DNA from: Alteriqipengyuania halimionae
GTDB taxonomy: Bacteria; Pseudomonadota; Alphaproteobacteria; Sphingomonadales; Sphingomonadaceae
Length of the DNA: 64,000 nt
Direction: 5' to 3'
Assembly: GCF_009827575.1 (NCBI RefSeq)
Contig: NZ_WTYR01000001.1
Coordinates: 1,116,001 to 1,180,000, forward strand
Every line of letters starts with the position of its first letter. The stretch's first letter is position 1. The notes beneath the pieces were generated by a model. That model had not been told where the DNA came from, did no database searches, and saw only the letters and a list, made by a program, of their open reading frames with translations. This document shows positions 16,418 to 24,028 of the stretch, piece by piece. The translations under genes were made by a program, and so were the position numbers.

Positions 16418-16636
16418 ATGACCCATCCAGAACCGGCCGATTACGACCACCTCATGCGTCATGCACGCGCACGGTTTCCGGGGGCATCGATCACGATCAC
16501 CCATACGGAAGACGAACGCATCCACATCGACGCGGATGGGGCTCGCTACACCTTCGATATCGGAAGCGACGACGACGAATATCTATTTGTCGGGCGGCTC
16601 GGCTCCTTCGCTATCCCGCTGATGGACTGGGACTGA
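16418..16636 (+). CDS. Small acidic hypothetical protein
   Basis: A 72-residue acidic protein (MTHPEPADYDHLMRHARARF...), with alternating polar/hydrophobic strands and a DDDEY patch. There is no membrane segment or known motif. It is first of two short plus-strand genes, 38 bases before the next, together ending at a hairpin terminator at 16944. A small acidic protein in a satellite-like element could be a DNA mimic or regulator, but nothing shows it. Family not recognised. Confidence 0.55.
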   Translation: MTHPEPADYDHLMRHARARFPGASITITHTEDERIHIDADGARYTFDIGSDDDEYLFVGRLGSFAIPLMDWD

Positions 16637-16674
16637 CCGTGCCGCTTCTCACCCCACTTCAAAAGGAATGATGC

Positions 16675-16938
16675 ATGACGATACTGAAAACCAAAACGCC
16701 CGCTGCTCCGAAGGCAAAGGCGGACGCTAAACCGAAGACCATCGTGCTTGCTGATCTCTGCAAGGAATTGAAAATGAAGCCGCGCGAGGCGCGCATGCTG
16801 CTGCGGCTGGCCGTCAGCAAGAAGGAAGAGTACCCCGCCCTCACGGAGGCCCACGTAGCCCGTCAGCCGTGGCAATGGACCGCCGGGTCCGAGGCGCTCA
16901 GCGAGGCTAGGAAGGCGCTTACCACCTTGGTGGAATGA
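16675..16938 (+). CDS. Small basic hypothetical protein
   Basis: An 87-residue protein with a Lys/Ala/Pro-rich N-terminus (KTKTPAAPKAKADAKPK) and a helical core with LADLCKELKMKPREARMLLRLA, which resembles a small DNA-binding or nucleoid-associated fold. The stop is followed six bases later by a strong GC hairpin. It is convergent with the prim-pol gene. It is likely an element-encoded DNA-binding protein; the exact role is unknown. Confidence 0.6.
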   Translation: MTILKTKTPAAPKAKADAKPKTIVLADLCKELKMKPREARMLLRLAVSKKEEYPALTEAHVARQPWQWTAGSEALSEARKALTTLVE

Positions 16939-16943
16939 AGGAC

Positions 16944-16962
16944 GCCGGGCCAAGTGCCCGGC
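16944..16962 (+). terminator. Hairpin terminator
   Basis: GCCGGGC-CAAGT-GCCCGGC gives a perfect seven-pair stem with a five-base loop, six bases after the stop of the small basic protein, followed by a T-rich run (ACTTTTGGTTTT). It ends the two-gene plus-strand unit. Confidence 0.7.
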
Positions 16963-16975
16963 ATCCCACTTTTGG

Positions 16976-17064
16976 TTTTCATGTTTTCACGTTTTCAGCA
17001 CCGGTGATCGATCACCGTGATCGCGAAGTCGCCCCCTCACATCAGCGGTGTGAAAACATGAAAA
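16976..17064. repeat. Inverted repeat with central palindrome (origin candidate)
   Basis: TTTTCATGTTTTCAC (16976-16990) is repeated exactly in inverted orientation at 17050-17064. Between them lies the 14-base palindrome GGTGATCGATCACC (17003-17016) and a half copy GTGATCGCG. Extra GTTTTCA and GGTGAAAA words extend both arms. It sits just past the stop of the prim-pol/helicase gene, where satellite origins often lie. It could be the replication origin, or a partition or termination site. Confidence 0.5.
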
Positions 17065-17077
17065 GGTGAAAAGGTGA

Positions 17078-18841
17078 TCATTCGGGCGGTAGCGCCCAAT
17101 ACCACTTCTTGCCGTCACGCTGGGGCACGATGCCGAGTTCCTTTCGTGCCCGGTCCAGAGTCGATGCGCTGATGGCGTGGGCTTCAGCATTCCGCTTAAG
17201 CGGTCCAACCTCTTTCTGCCCATCGGCAAGCGCCTCCAGCAAGTAATCCCTCGCAACCTGCCGTTCGTCCTGCGCTGGTCCGCGCGCAGACGCATCGGAC
17301 GACAGGAACTCGTCGGCATCGATTTTGATGAATTTATCGAAACTGATTTTCGGCTGCTCACCCTCCCGGCCATCGGCGTCACCCATGATAAACAGCATGG
17401 CATCGCCCCTCTCAAAGTTGGTCTTCAAGTGAAAGACTATGAAACCCCGCACATCGTCATTGCGCCGCGCCAGACCGAACTGGTTGCGAGAAATGCCAAC
17501 GAAGTCGGTCGACCCCAGTCCCTTTTTCATCGCTTGTTCCTGCGGACCCTTGCCGAAATGGCGGACGCATATGATCGCACAGCGCCGCCTGTCGGCAATC
17601 TCAGCCAGACGTGACATGAACTCTCGAACCTGAATGTTACTGTTGCCATCAACGCCCGTCATGGTCGCCTGTATCGGGTCGATGAACACGAGACGTACTT
17701 GCTTCTCGGCAATTTCACCGTCCAACCAGTCTGTCATTTCCTTCGAGAGGTCGAATGGAGTCGTTTGAATGAACACACGCGACAGGTCCGCCCCGTTCGC
17801 CTTCAATCGCGGCTTTATGACCGCACCCTTCAGGTCTTCGAAATTCAGTAGGAAGCAATTTGCAGGCTTGATCTTCTCGCCGTTCGGTAAGGTCTGGCCG
17901 CGACTAATGCGTGCACAAAGCCACGCGCTGAACTGGCTCTTTCCGTCGCCCGGATCGCCGTCGAGCAAGCCAAGCGTGCCAAGGCAGATGTAGGGATACC
18001 AGAGAAACTCCAGCTTCTCCTCGGGGATCTCCGAAAAGGGGATCATTTTGGGCAAGGTCTTGGCCGGATAGCGGGATACACTACGCGCGATCTGCCGAAT
18101 CTCGCGATCGGGCAGCGGCTTTTCGGACATGTCTTGGTTCAGCGCCTTGAGCGCCGCTAATACCGACTGTTGCGGCACCCCCTTCGAATGCAGATAGCCA
18201 GCAAACTGCGTCAGCGTGCTGTTGCGCATTCCGACCGGAATCGGCCCATCCCCGCCCGTTTCTGGTGGCTCGTCGCGCCGCTGTGTGATCGAAGCAATAT
18301 TGTCGGGCAACTGCGCGAACGGCTCATCTTCCCATAAGGCATAGGTCCACCCCGATATATGCATCGAGCCGGGGCCGACCACGTAGCATCCCGGCCCGCT
18401 CTTCACGTCGAGCTTTTCGCGCGCACCGTTTCGCGAGGGCATGTCGCCGCTAAAGTAGAAGTGGAATCCCCGAGCTGTTTTGACCGTGAAAGTCGGTGGT
18501 GGTCTATAGCCAGATCGAAATTCAACCAACGACTGTTCACTATCGCAATCGATAACCGTTAGGTCCTCGGTCACCACACCATAGTTCATATCGGGATGTT
18601 GCCGATGCCATTTGCGGATCGACTTGAGCTTGGTGGTTGCATCTTCTGCCCATCCCGGCGCGAGCGCGAGTATCGGATGCTTACCGGCCTTTTCGCAATT
18701 CTTGCGGCCACATGTGCATCTACCATCGACAATGCCGTGGGTCGGCAGGACACGAATGCCCTGCCTTGCGAACCACTCCATATTGCCGAGAACCGAGGCT
18801 GGTCGGTCGAATGTCACGCGGATTTTGAAGGGCTTGTTCAT
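17078..18841 (-). CDS. Prim-pol / RepA-type helicase of element B
   Basis: A 587-residue replication protein. Residues about 15-190 form a primase-polymerase domain with a Cys cluster (CTCGRKNCEKAGKHP, the typical bifunctional primase motif), VIDCDS as metal site, and ARGFHFYF. A short PriCT-like part (about 200-255) follows, then a RecA-like ATPase (about 270-490) with Walker A GDPGDGKSQ and Walker B VRLVFIDPIQ. The C-terminal 70 residues suit a winged helix. It overlaps the 57-aa gene by four bases (ATGA), so it is third in an operon behind the AlpA-like regulator. It replicates the excised element. Confidence 0.85.
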   Translation of the reverse strand: MNKPFKIRVTFDRPASVLGNMEWFARQGIRVLPTHGIVDGRCTCGRKNCEKAGKHPILALAPGWAEDATTKLKSIRKWHRQHPDMNYGVVTEDLTVIDCDSEQSLVEFRSGYRPPPTFTVKTARGFHFYFSGDMPSRNGAREKLDVKSGPGCYVVGPGSMHISGWTYALWEDEPFAQLPDNIASITQRRDEPPETGGDGPIPVGMRNSTLTQFAGYLHSKGVPQQSVLAALKALNQDMSEKPLPDREIRQIARSVSRYPAKTLPKMIPFSEIPEEKLEFLWYPYICLGTLGLLDGDPGDGKSQFSAWLCARISRGQTLPNGEKIKPANCFLLNFEDLKGAVIKPRLKANGADLSRVFIQTTPFDLSKEMTDWLDGEIAEKQVRLVFIDPIQATMTGVDGNSNIQVREFMSRLAEIADRRRCAIICVRHFGKGPQEQAMKKGLGSTDFVGISRNQFGLARRNDDVRGFIVFHLKTNFERGDAMLFIMGDADGREGEQPKISFDKFIKIDADEFLSSDASARGPAQDERQVARDYLLEALADGQKEVGPLKRNAEAHAISASTLDRARKELGIVPQRDGKKWYWALPPE

Positions 18842-19011
18842 TGCTCGCCCTCCTCATCGTCATCGACGGGAATTCCAGGTAGCGGCATCCGGAGGATTTC
18901 TCCCAATGTCGCTTGATAATCCTCTTGAGTGTCTGCCTCGAAGAAGAAGACACGCGTCTTACGACGACCGGTATACAGATCGTCATACTGGCGGGTGAAG
19001 CAATGGATCAT
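18838..19011 (-). CDS. 57-aa hypothetical protein
   Basis: A short gene between the AlpA-like regulator and the prim-pol gene, linked to both by four-base ATGA overlaps, which is strong evidence for translation. It begins MIHCFTRQYDDLYTGRRKTR, with an acidic C-terminus (DDDEEGEQ). There is no known domain. The compact operon layout suggests a regulator of, or partner for, the replication protein. Confidence 0.7.
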   Translation of the reverse strand: MIHCFTRQYDDLYTGRRKTRVFFFEADTQEDYQATLGEILRMPLPGIPVDDDEEGEQ

Positions 19012-19232
19012 CGGATTGCCTCCCGCTCAGCAGCCAGCTTGTCGAGGTGAGCGTCTACTTCGTCCTTCAACCACGCCACCGAATGGTCCCCGATCCGAAC
19101 GCGCTTGGGCCAGCGTCCACCGGCCTCGAGGCGTAGAAGCGTACTGGGACTTTGCGTAACGCCAAGACGATGCAAATGCTCGCGCGTGTAAAACCGGCGG
19201 CGCACGCCCCGGTCAGTTGATTGGTCAGTCAT
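19008..19232 (-). CDS. AlpA-like HTH regulator / excisionase
   Basis: A 74-residue protein with YTREHLHRLGVTQSPSTLLRLEAGGRWPKRVRIGDHSVAWLKDEVDAHL. This is the AlpA pattern: helix-turn-helix, then the WPKRVRIG wing, then W-x-x-x-E-V. AlpA proteins activate or repress integrase and excision genes of prophages and satellites. It is first in a three-gene operon with the 57-aa protein and prim-pol, each joined by ATGA overlaps. A 103-base gap separates it from the 221-aa gene upstream on the same strand. Confidence 0.82.
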   Translation of the reverse strand: MTDQSTDRGVRRRFYTREHLHRLGVTQSPSTLLRLEAGGRWPKRVRIGDHSVAWLKDEVDAHLDKLAAEREAIR

Positions 19233-19335
19233 TTTGAGTGTTCCTCATCAAGTTTCGTTGATGAGAATGGCCATTCTCGTGAGCCTAAATGGCGCTATTT
19301 GCGTCGATGCGCTAATCGTTGCTCTGGCAAAATTT

Positions 19336-20001
19336 TCACGCTTTGGCGGATTTCTTTGCCCGGAGCTTTATGTAATCCCGCAGATGCGGATCGACGGAGA
19401 TCAAATCACCGCATATCACCTTACATGCTTTTCGGATTATAATGGGCGCTAACGAAACGTCATTCTTCCCGGTGTGGTGATCGCGAGCCACCGTTATCCC
19501 GGCTTCATCGCATGCAACGGCCAATTCGGAAACGAGTTCGAAGCGTATCTCAGCATTAATCGTCGATTTATCCGCAATGCGGTCTTCGAGGCAGTCGCCG
19601 AGCTCATCGGCATATCGATCGAGCTTCTCTAGAAGGCGTGCGAGTTCCGCCAATTCGGCTTCGGTCAGTTCACTCGGAAGCGTATCGGGTTTGCCTGAAA
19701 GCTTGGCAGGTTCCCGGAGGGTGGCAACTAGTTCAGTCAGCGATGGCTGCAGGTCATTGCGAAGCCAATCTAGCCGGACCTTCGGTGTGATACTTGGCCC
19801 TATCGAGAAGTTGGTCGGTGTGGTTTCAATTATCCTCAGAAAGCGCTGACCAATCGGTTCGAAGCTCCGTGTCAGATCGGCCACGGTTGCGTCATCCAAA
19901 CCAGTGGCTTTGCTAAGATCCTGCTCAAATTGAGCGTCGAATAATTGATCAGAGTTCTTCAAGGTACCGCCCCCATTTCTCCAACGAATTGCGCTTTTCA
20001 T
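19336..20001 (-). CDS. Hypothetical protein following integrase
   Basis: Up to 221 residues, helical, with an acidic Leu-rich centre (ELTEAELAELARLLEKLDRYADEL) that may be coiled coil. The ATG at 20001 overlaps the integrase gene by 53 bases. A TTG near 19962, just past the integrase stop and behind GGGCGG, is a credible later start that would remove 13 residues. No family is recognised. It is on the same strand as the integrase and is probably co-transcribed with it. Confidence 0.6.
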   Translation of the reverse strand: MKSAIRWRNGGGTLKNSDQLFDAQFEQDLSKATGLDDATVADLTRSFEPIGQRFLRIIETTPTNFSIGPSITPKVRLDWLRNDLQPSLTELVATLREPAKLSGKPDTLPSELTEAELAELARLLEKLDRYADELGDCLEDRIADKSTINAEIRFELVSELAVACDEAGITVARDHHTGKNDVSLAPIIIRKACKVICGDLISVDPHLRDYIKLRAKKSAKA

Positions 20002-21091
20002 TCATATAGTCGTGCCTGTTATAGACCGCCGCAACGCCCGAGATCACCCCGCTAATGTGGTTCAACACCTTTTCCGCGACATGCGGTTCTACACCAAGCC
20101 CAGCCATGCCTGAGGTTGCACTGCGCCGTAGGTCATGTAGATGCCAACCGGATGTACCCGACACCACGTGAAGGCGGCGCAGAGCCTTACTAAAGCTGCT
20201 GATGGGCGACACGCGAGTTGTGGTGAATACAAGGTCGCAATCGACGAACTGGGGTACTTCGTCGAGTAGCTTCATCGCATAGTTGCTGAGCGGGACGACA
20301 TGCGGCTTGCCGTTCTTCGACCGCTCGGCGGGAATGGTCCATGTCCGCTTTTCCAGATCAAGTTCGGACCACCGCATGTTAGCTAGCTCTCCCCTCCGCT
20401 GCGCAGTCGCCAGCAGTAGCGGAACAAATTGCTTGTAGGGGTAGCTGTCCTGTCCGCAGGCCCGCAGGAGGCGCACGATCTCGCCATCATCCAGCACGCG
20501 GTCGCGCGCGACTTCCTTATGCTGCTTGCGGATGCCGTTGGTCGGGTTCGTCTCGACAATCCCGCGTTCGATGCACCAGTTGAACATCTTCCGCATGTTC
20601 GCAAGGATACGGTTCGACTGATAGCGCGCGCCGCGCTCCGAGGCGGCATCCATGATTTCTAGAATGTCGGCACGGGCGATCTTCCGAATGTCGCGTTGAC
20701 CGTGAACGCTGACGAATTCGCGGTTCAGTATCCGCTGTGTCTCCCTCCAACTCCGATTGTTGGGCCGGGCATATTGGCGGATGTAATCTTCAACTACCGC
20801 CTCGACGAACAGACCCGGCTGACGACGGCGACTGCCGGGATCGATGCCTTCATCGACCTGACGCAAGGCGTCCATCGCCTTCTCACGCGCTTTCGCCAGA
20901 GAGACGACCGGGTAACGACCGAGCGCCAGCCGCCGTTGCTTGATCCCATACCAATATTTGACGCTGAAACTGATCGTACCGCGAACGCTCACACGGGCAC
21001 TGAAACCGGGGCACAGAAGGTCGTGAACTTCATAGCGCTTCGCTTTCGGTCTTAGGGCCTTGAGAGATTTATCAGTGAGCGCCTTGCGCAC
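19949..21091 (-). CDS. Tyrosine integrase of element B
   Basis: A 380-residue integrase with an N-terminal DUF4102 arm-binding domain (about 1-90, LCPGFSARVSVRGTISFSVKY), a core-binding domain (about 100-190) and a catalytic domain. Catalytic residues are Arg in ATAQRRGEL, Lys in AERSKNGKP, HxxR in HLHDLRRSA, His in LNHISG, and Tyr in YNRHDY. P4-type integrases like this use tRNA 3' ends. It faces the right att site at 23196 but is separated from it by the 549-aa cargo gene. It is not close in sequence to the element A integrase, yet both sit beside the same tRNA-Lys target. Confidence 0.9.
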   Translation of the reverse strand: MRKALTDKSLKALRPKAKRYEVHDLLCPGFSARVSVRGTISFSVKYWYGIKQRRLALGRYPVVSLAKAREKAMDALRQVDEGIDPGSRRRQPGLFVEAVVEDYIRQYARPNNRSWRETQRILNREFVSVHGQRDIRKIARADILEIMDAASERGARYQSNRILANMRKMFNWCIERGIVETNPTNGIRKQHKEVARDRVLDDGEIVRLLRACGQDSYPYKQFVPLLLATAQRRGELANMRWSELDLEKRTWTIPAERSKNGKPHVVPLSNYAMKLLDEVPQFVDCDLVFTTTRVSPISSFSKALRRLHVVSGTSGWHLHDLRRSATSGMAGLGVEPHVAEKVLNHISGVISGVAAVYNRHDYMNEKRNSLEKWGRYLEEL

Positions 21092-21241
21092 GTGCCGTTC
21101 CTTTCAACGGCACATCAATAATCACGGTTTTCCAGCAATCTCAAAGAAAACCCTGGGTCCCGGACGGAATGAAGCAGAAAAGTTGGGCATGAGGCTATAT
21201 GATGAATTGATCGACACCGCCCGAAGCAGAAAGTTCAATTT

Positions 21242-22891
21242 ATGCCCCCTAAATATGATCAGCCAGCAAAAATTGAGGCTCGAAGGCGGAGTTTGGCTCA
21301 TGCCATCGAATGCCTTACGGTCGCTAGGTCGGAAAGTGCTGTGGTCCCTCGCAACCATGTGCGAAAAATCAAAGATTTTATGGATGGCAAGAGCACATCG
21401 TATGACGCGGCAGCTGCATCCGCGCTGGACGAAGAAACAATAGCGGTTTGGGAAGCCTTCTGGGACGCACATTTTGCGCCAAAAACAGCTGGTGAACTGA
21501 AAATTGCCTATCTGGCGGGTCCCGAACCCCTCAACGATTTTCGTGTCCTAATCGAGCTGGGAGTTCATCCTTTTAATATCTGGGCATTCGAAACCGATAA
21601 CCCAACATACAATGCTGCCCTGATGGAAGTGGCGGAATCCGAATTTCCGCTTTTGAAGCTACGACGCGGAAGCCTTGATGCATTTCTTAGAACAGCTCCG
21701 ACGGTGTTCGATATAATCTATTTAGATGCGTGTGGCCCTCTTCCGAGCACAGGTCAGTCGACCTTGCGCACGCTAGTTGATATCTTTCGATACAATGGGC
21801 TTGCCTCGCCGGGTGTCCTAATCACGAATTTTGCAGCACCCGACGAAAGCGACGAGCAGCAGGCTTCAGCATATGCTGATCTAGTCAGCGCCAGCCTATA
21901 TCCTAGACCGTTTTTGGAAGCGCCCTCGGACTCGGAAGTAGACTCAGCAGAAACGTGGAATATGGACGACGGACCTCAGGCACATGGCTTTGTTTGCAAG
22001 GACCAAATGAACACCGATGAGTCGTTTTTCCATGAAGTTCGGAAAGATCTACAATCCTACTATGGTCAGTATATCACGCGGCAGATTTTCGATGTTGCCT
22101 CGCTCATTGCGCCATGGACCGTGTTTGCGAATTCGGAGGCCTGGAACCTCTATTTGAAGGAACCTGCTTCGAAGGTTGCAGCCTCATCTGCGGATTTTGG
22201 TCCTTCCCCAGAAGATGACGTCACCGTTCTAGTTACAGATTCTGACATGAACGCCATTGGCTGGACATTGAACGCAAGCAAGAACGGTAAACCTTACGAT
22301 GATGTCAATTATCCGATCCTTGAAACGGGATCGGTGAAATTAATCGACTCATGGCGTAAACAGCTTTCAGGGCAGCCCACTCCCAAAGTCTCAGCAGAAC
22401 AGGCTCTAATTGCCTATCACGTCATAAGGAGTGAAGAGCAGGCATTTGAGACGCCAGCGTTCGATGCGATTCTTAACGGTTTTCGCTACCTGGATAAGAT
22501 GTTCCTTTTTTGCGATGTACCCAACGACGAGCTTGCACTGCTGCCCCTCGTGGCGCAGTACACACGACCCATGCACTACAATGTCGAACGTACGCGTCGC
22601 TTCAGCTATGTTGCGAAGTCTACGCGCATGTTCATGGACGTAGTTCCGTTTGATGCTTGTCGGTATGTTTATGATTGGTTGCCGCCCGTGGACATGGCTC
22701 CCAGTGCCTTCGAACTTGAAAATTTCCAACTCGCATTTCGGTTCGCTTTGGACGGGATCGCAAAACATACGATCCGATATAATAGGGAGTATTTTTTCGG
22801 TGTGCACGTTGCAGGTGTCAATCACGAAGGCTTCTGCGAAAAGCTTCTTAAACCACGGAAGGAAATCGGAGAACCAAACAATGCGTTGTAG
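21242..22891 (+). CDS. Island cargo protein, possible SAM-methyltransferase-like fold
   Basis: A 549-residue protein placed between integrase and att site, where satellites carry defence or fitness cargo. Residues about 80-190 read like a Rossmann methyltransferase: a strand-loop (ELKIAYLAGPEP), a second strand ending in an acidic residue (IWAFETDN) and FDIIYLDACGPLP, in the place of motif IV. The glycine loop is not canonical, so SAM binding is uncertain. The C-terminal 250 residues have no recognised domain. GC content is lower than in neighbours, which suits recent transfer. The ribosome binding site is weak. Confidence 0.6.
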   Translation: MPPKYDQPAKIEARRRSLAHAIECLTVARSESAVVPRNHVRKIKDFMDGKSTSYDAAAASALDEETIAVWEAFWDAHFAPKTAGELKIAYLAGPEPLNDFRVLIELGVHPFNIWAFETDNPTYNAALMEVAESEFPLLKLRRGSLDAFLRTAPTVFDIIYLDACGPLPSTGQSTLRTLVDIFRYNGLASPGVLITNFAAPDESDEQQASAYADLVSASLYPRPFLEAPSDSEVDSAETWNMDDGPQAHGFVCKDQMNTDESFFHEVRKDLQSYYGQYITRQIFDVASLIAPWTVFANSEAWNLYLKEPASKVAASSADFGPSPEDDVTVLVTDSDMNAIGWTLNASKNGKPYDDVNYPILETGSVKLIDSWRKQLSGQPTPKVSAEQALIAYHVIRSEEQAFETPAFDAILNGFRYLDKMFLFCDVPNDELALLPLVAQYTRPMHYNVERTRRFSYVAKSTRMFMDVVPFDACRYVYDWLPPVDMAPSAFELENFQLAFRFALDGIAKHTIRYNREYFFGVHVAGVNHEGFCEKLLKPRKEIGEPNNAL

Positions 22892-23062
22892 TGGTTCTCC
22901 CCGGTTCATTCGATGGATTGGACCTGACACAGCAATCATCACTCGATATGATAATGCATTGACCCGCCGGTCGTTTGGTTGGGCGCCCTGCCCGAAACGC
23001 CGCACTAAGTGCCGCGCGACATTTTCTGGAAATTCAGTTTCAATAAGATGCGTGTCTTGGGC

Positions 23063-23084
23063 TGGGTCCCGCTGGGGTCACAGA
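23063..23084 (+). repeat. Arm-like end repeat, copy 2
   Basis: TGGGTCCCgcTGGGGTC followed by ACAGA, in the same orientation as the copy at 5355-5376 and differing at two bases. It lies 111 bases inside the right att site. The rest of the 427-base gene-free stretch 22892-23318 holds the att repeat and nothing else I can name. Confidence 0.55.
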
Positions 23085-23195
23085 CGACTGAATTTGCCTG
23101 CTTGGACCTGAAAGAGCCTGCGATAACCTGCGGACCCCAACCGTATGATTTTCGAACGAAATGAGGCGATTTGCATCGATATAACAAGAGCTTAA

Positions 23196-23251
23196 GCCGC
23201 ACTCTTAATCAGCGGGTCCTTGGTTCGAACCCAAGTGCGTCCACCATTTTT
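23196..23251 (+). repeat. att site 2: 3' part of tRNA-Lys(CTT)
   Basis: Second copy of the 56-base direct repeat, marking the right end of the stacked elements. It has the same tRNA 3'-half layout as copy 1 (CTCTTAA anticodon loop, T-arm, CCA) and the same non-pairing GCCGCA on its left. Chromosomal genes start right after it, so it is probably the original 3' end of the target tRNA, displaced about 23 kb or more from its 5' half. Confidence 0.88.
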
Positions 23252-23318
23252 CCGAACTTTTATACAGACCTCTCTCGCAGCGATCGTCGCGCGACAAGGA
23301 CCGGTCATGGCTCTCGCG

Positions 23319-24005
23319 CTATGCTCCGCGCAGGAACATGTTGACCGTAAGACGCCCTTTGGCGGGATCGGCGGAAAGCAATTCGGGTTGCGAGATGACG
23401 CCCGAATGCAGCAGTCGACCGCGATAGAGCGCCAAACGGTCGGGACGTGCTTCGACCTCTCCGATCATCTCGTAACGATCGCTATCGCCGTAGCAGTAGC
23501 CGGGCGGGGGCGCGCCAAACTCGCGTTCGTCTTCGCCCTGCGCTGCATTGTAGCCGGCCTGACGCGCGGGCGTGATCGCTTCAAAACCGGTGCGGCGATG
23601 GCGATAGAAAGCGGTCCCGCCGCTCTCCTTGTCGCAAAGATAATGCATCACCGCGATCAGATCGCCCTGGTCGTGGTCGTAATGCGGAATGCGCTGGCGA
23701 TCGGACAGATCGGCTGGATCGCAGGTCACAAGCGAGAAGGTCGACACTTCGAGCGACACGCCGCGCCGAAAACCGAACACGCGCTGCATGATCTGCATTA
23801 TCAGGTCGCGGCGAATGTCGAGATAGGACGGATCGGCCCAGGCCCGGATGCCCGGGTAGGACGCACCCGGATCGCGATATTCGGCCTCTTGCGCTGCCGC
23901 GCACAGGCGCTCGGGCGCGCCGGTGAATCCGTCGATGATGACCAGCGGTTCCGTCTCGCGTCCGAGCTGTTGGACGGTGACCTTGGCAGGTTGGATCGAT
24001 GCCAT
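23319..24005 (-). CDS. 2OG-Fe(II) oxygenase-like protein (DUF6445-like)
   Basis: A 228-residue protein starting MASIQPAKVTVQQLGRETEP. Centre and C-terminus show HYDHDQGDLIAVMHYL and LLHSGV...KGRLTVNMF, which fits the H-x-D...H...R iron and 2-oxoglutarate site of prolyl-hydroxylase-type oxygenases. Such proteins, named DUF6445 in some sphingomonad genomes, often sit near tryptophan halogenases and TonB receptors, neither of which is seen here. The longer in-frame opening to 24362 overlaps the DUF885 gene and is ignored. It lies 23 bases downstream of the DUF885 gene on the same strand and may be co-transcribed. Confidence 0.6.
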   Translation of the reverse strand: MASIQPAKVTVQQLGRETEPLVIIDGFTGAPERLCAAAQEAEYRDPGASYPGIRAWADPSYLDIRRDLIMQIMQRVFGFRRGVSLEVSTFSLVTCDPADLSDRQRIPHYDHDQGDLIAVMHYLCDKESGGTAFYRHRRTGFEAITPARQAGYNAAQGEDEREFGAPPPGYCYGDSDRYEMIGEVEARPDRLALYRGRLLHSGVISQPELLSADPAKGRLTVNMFLRGA

Positions 24006-24028
24006 GCGATTGCGGGCCGGGTTTCGCC

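Larger units (their letters stand above)
5315..23251. mobile_element. Integrated element(s) B, probably composite
   Basis: DNA between the two tRNA-Lys 3'-end repeats. It holds the primase-RT-nitrilase-exonuclease operon, several unknown membrane proteins, a prim-pol replicon module, an AlpA-like protein, an integrase and a 549-aa cargo protein. Base composition is lower in GC than in the chromosome to the right. An internal cluster at 16048-16271 carries inverted copies of the end repeats and a 13-base piece of the att core, so the block may be two elements joined near 16.1 kb. No virion or conjugation genes are seen. Confidence 0.75.

Noticed and set aside
1-23251. Complete prophage
   Set aside because: No capsid, portal, terminase, tail or lysis gene is found; only replication, integration and cargo genes are present.
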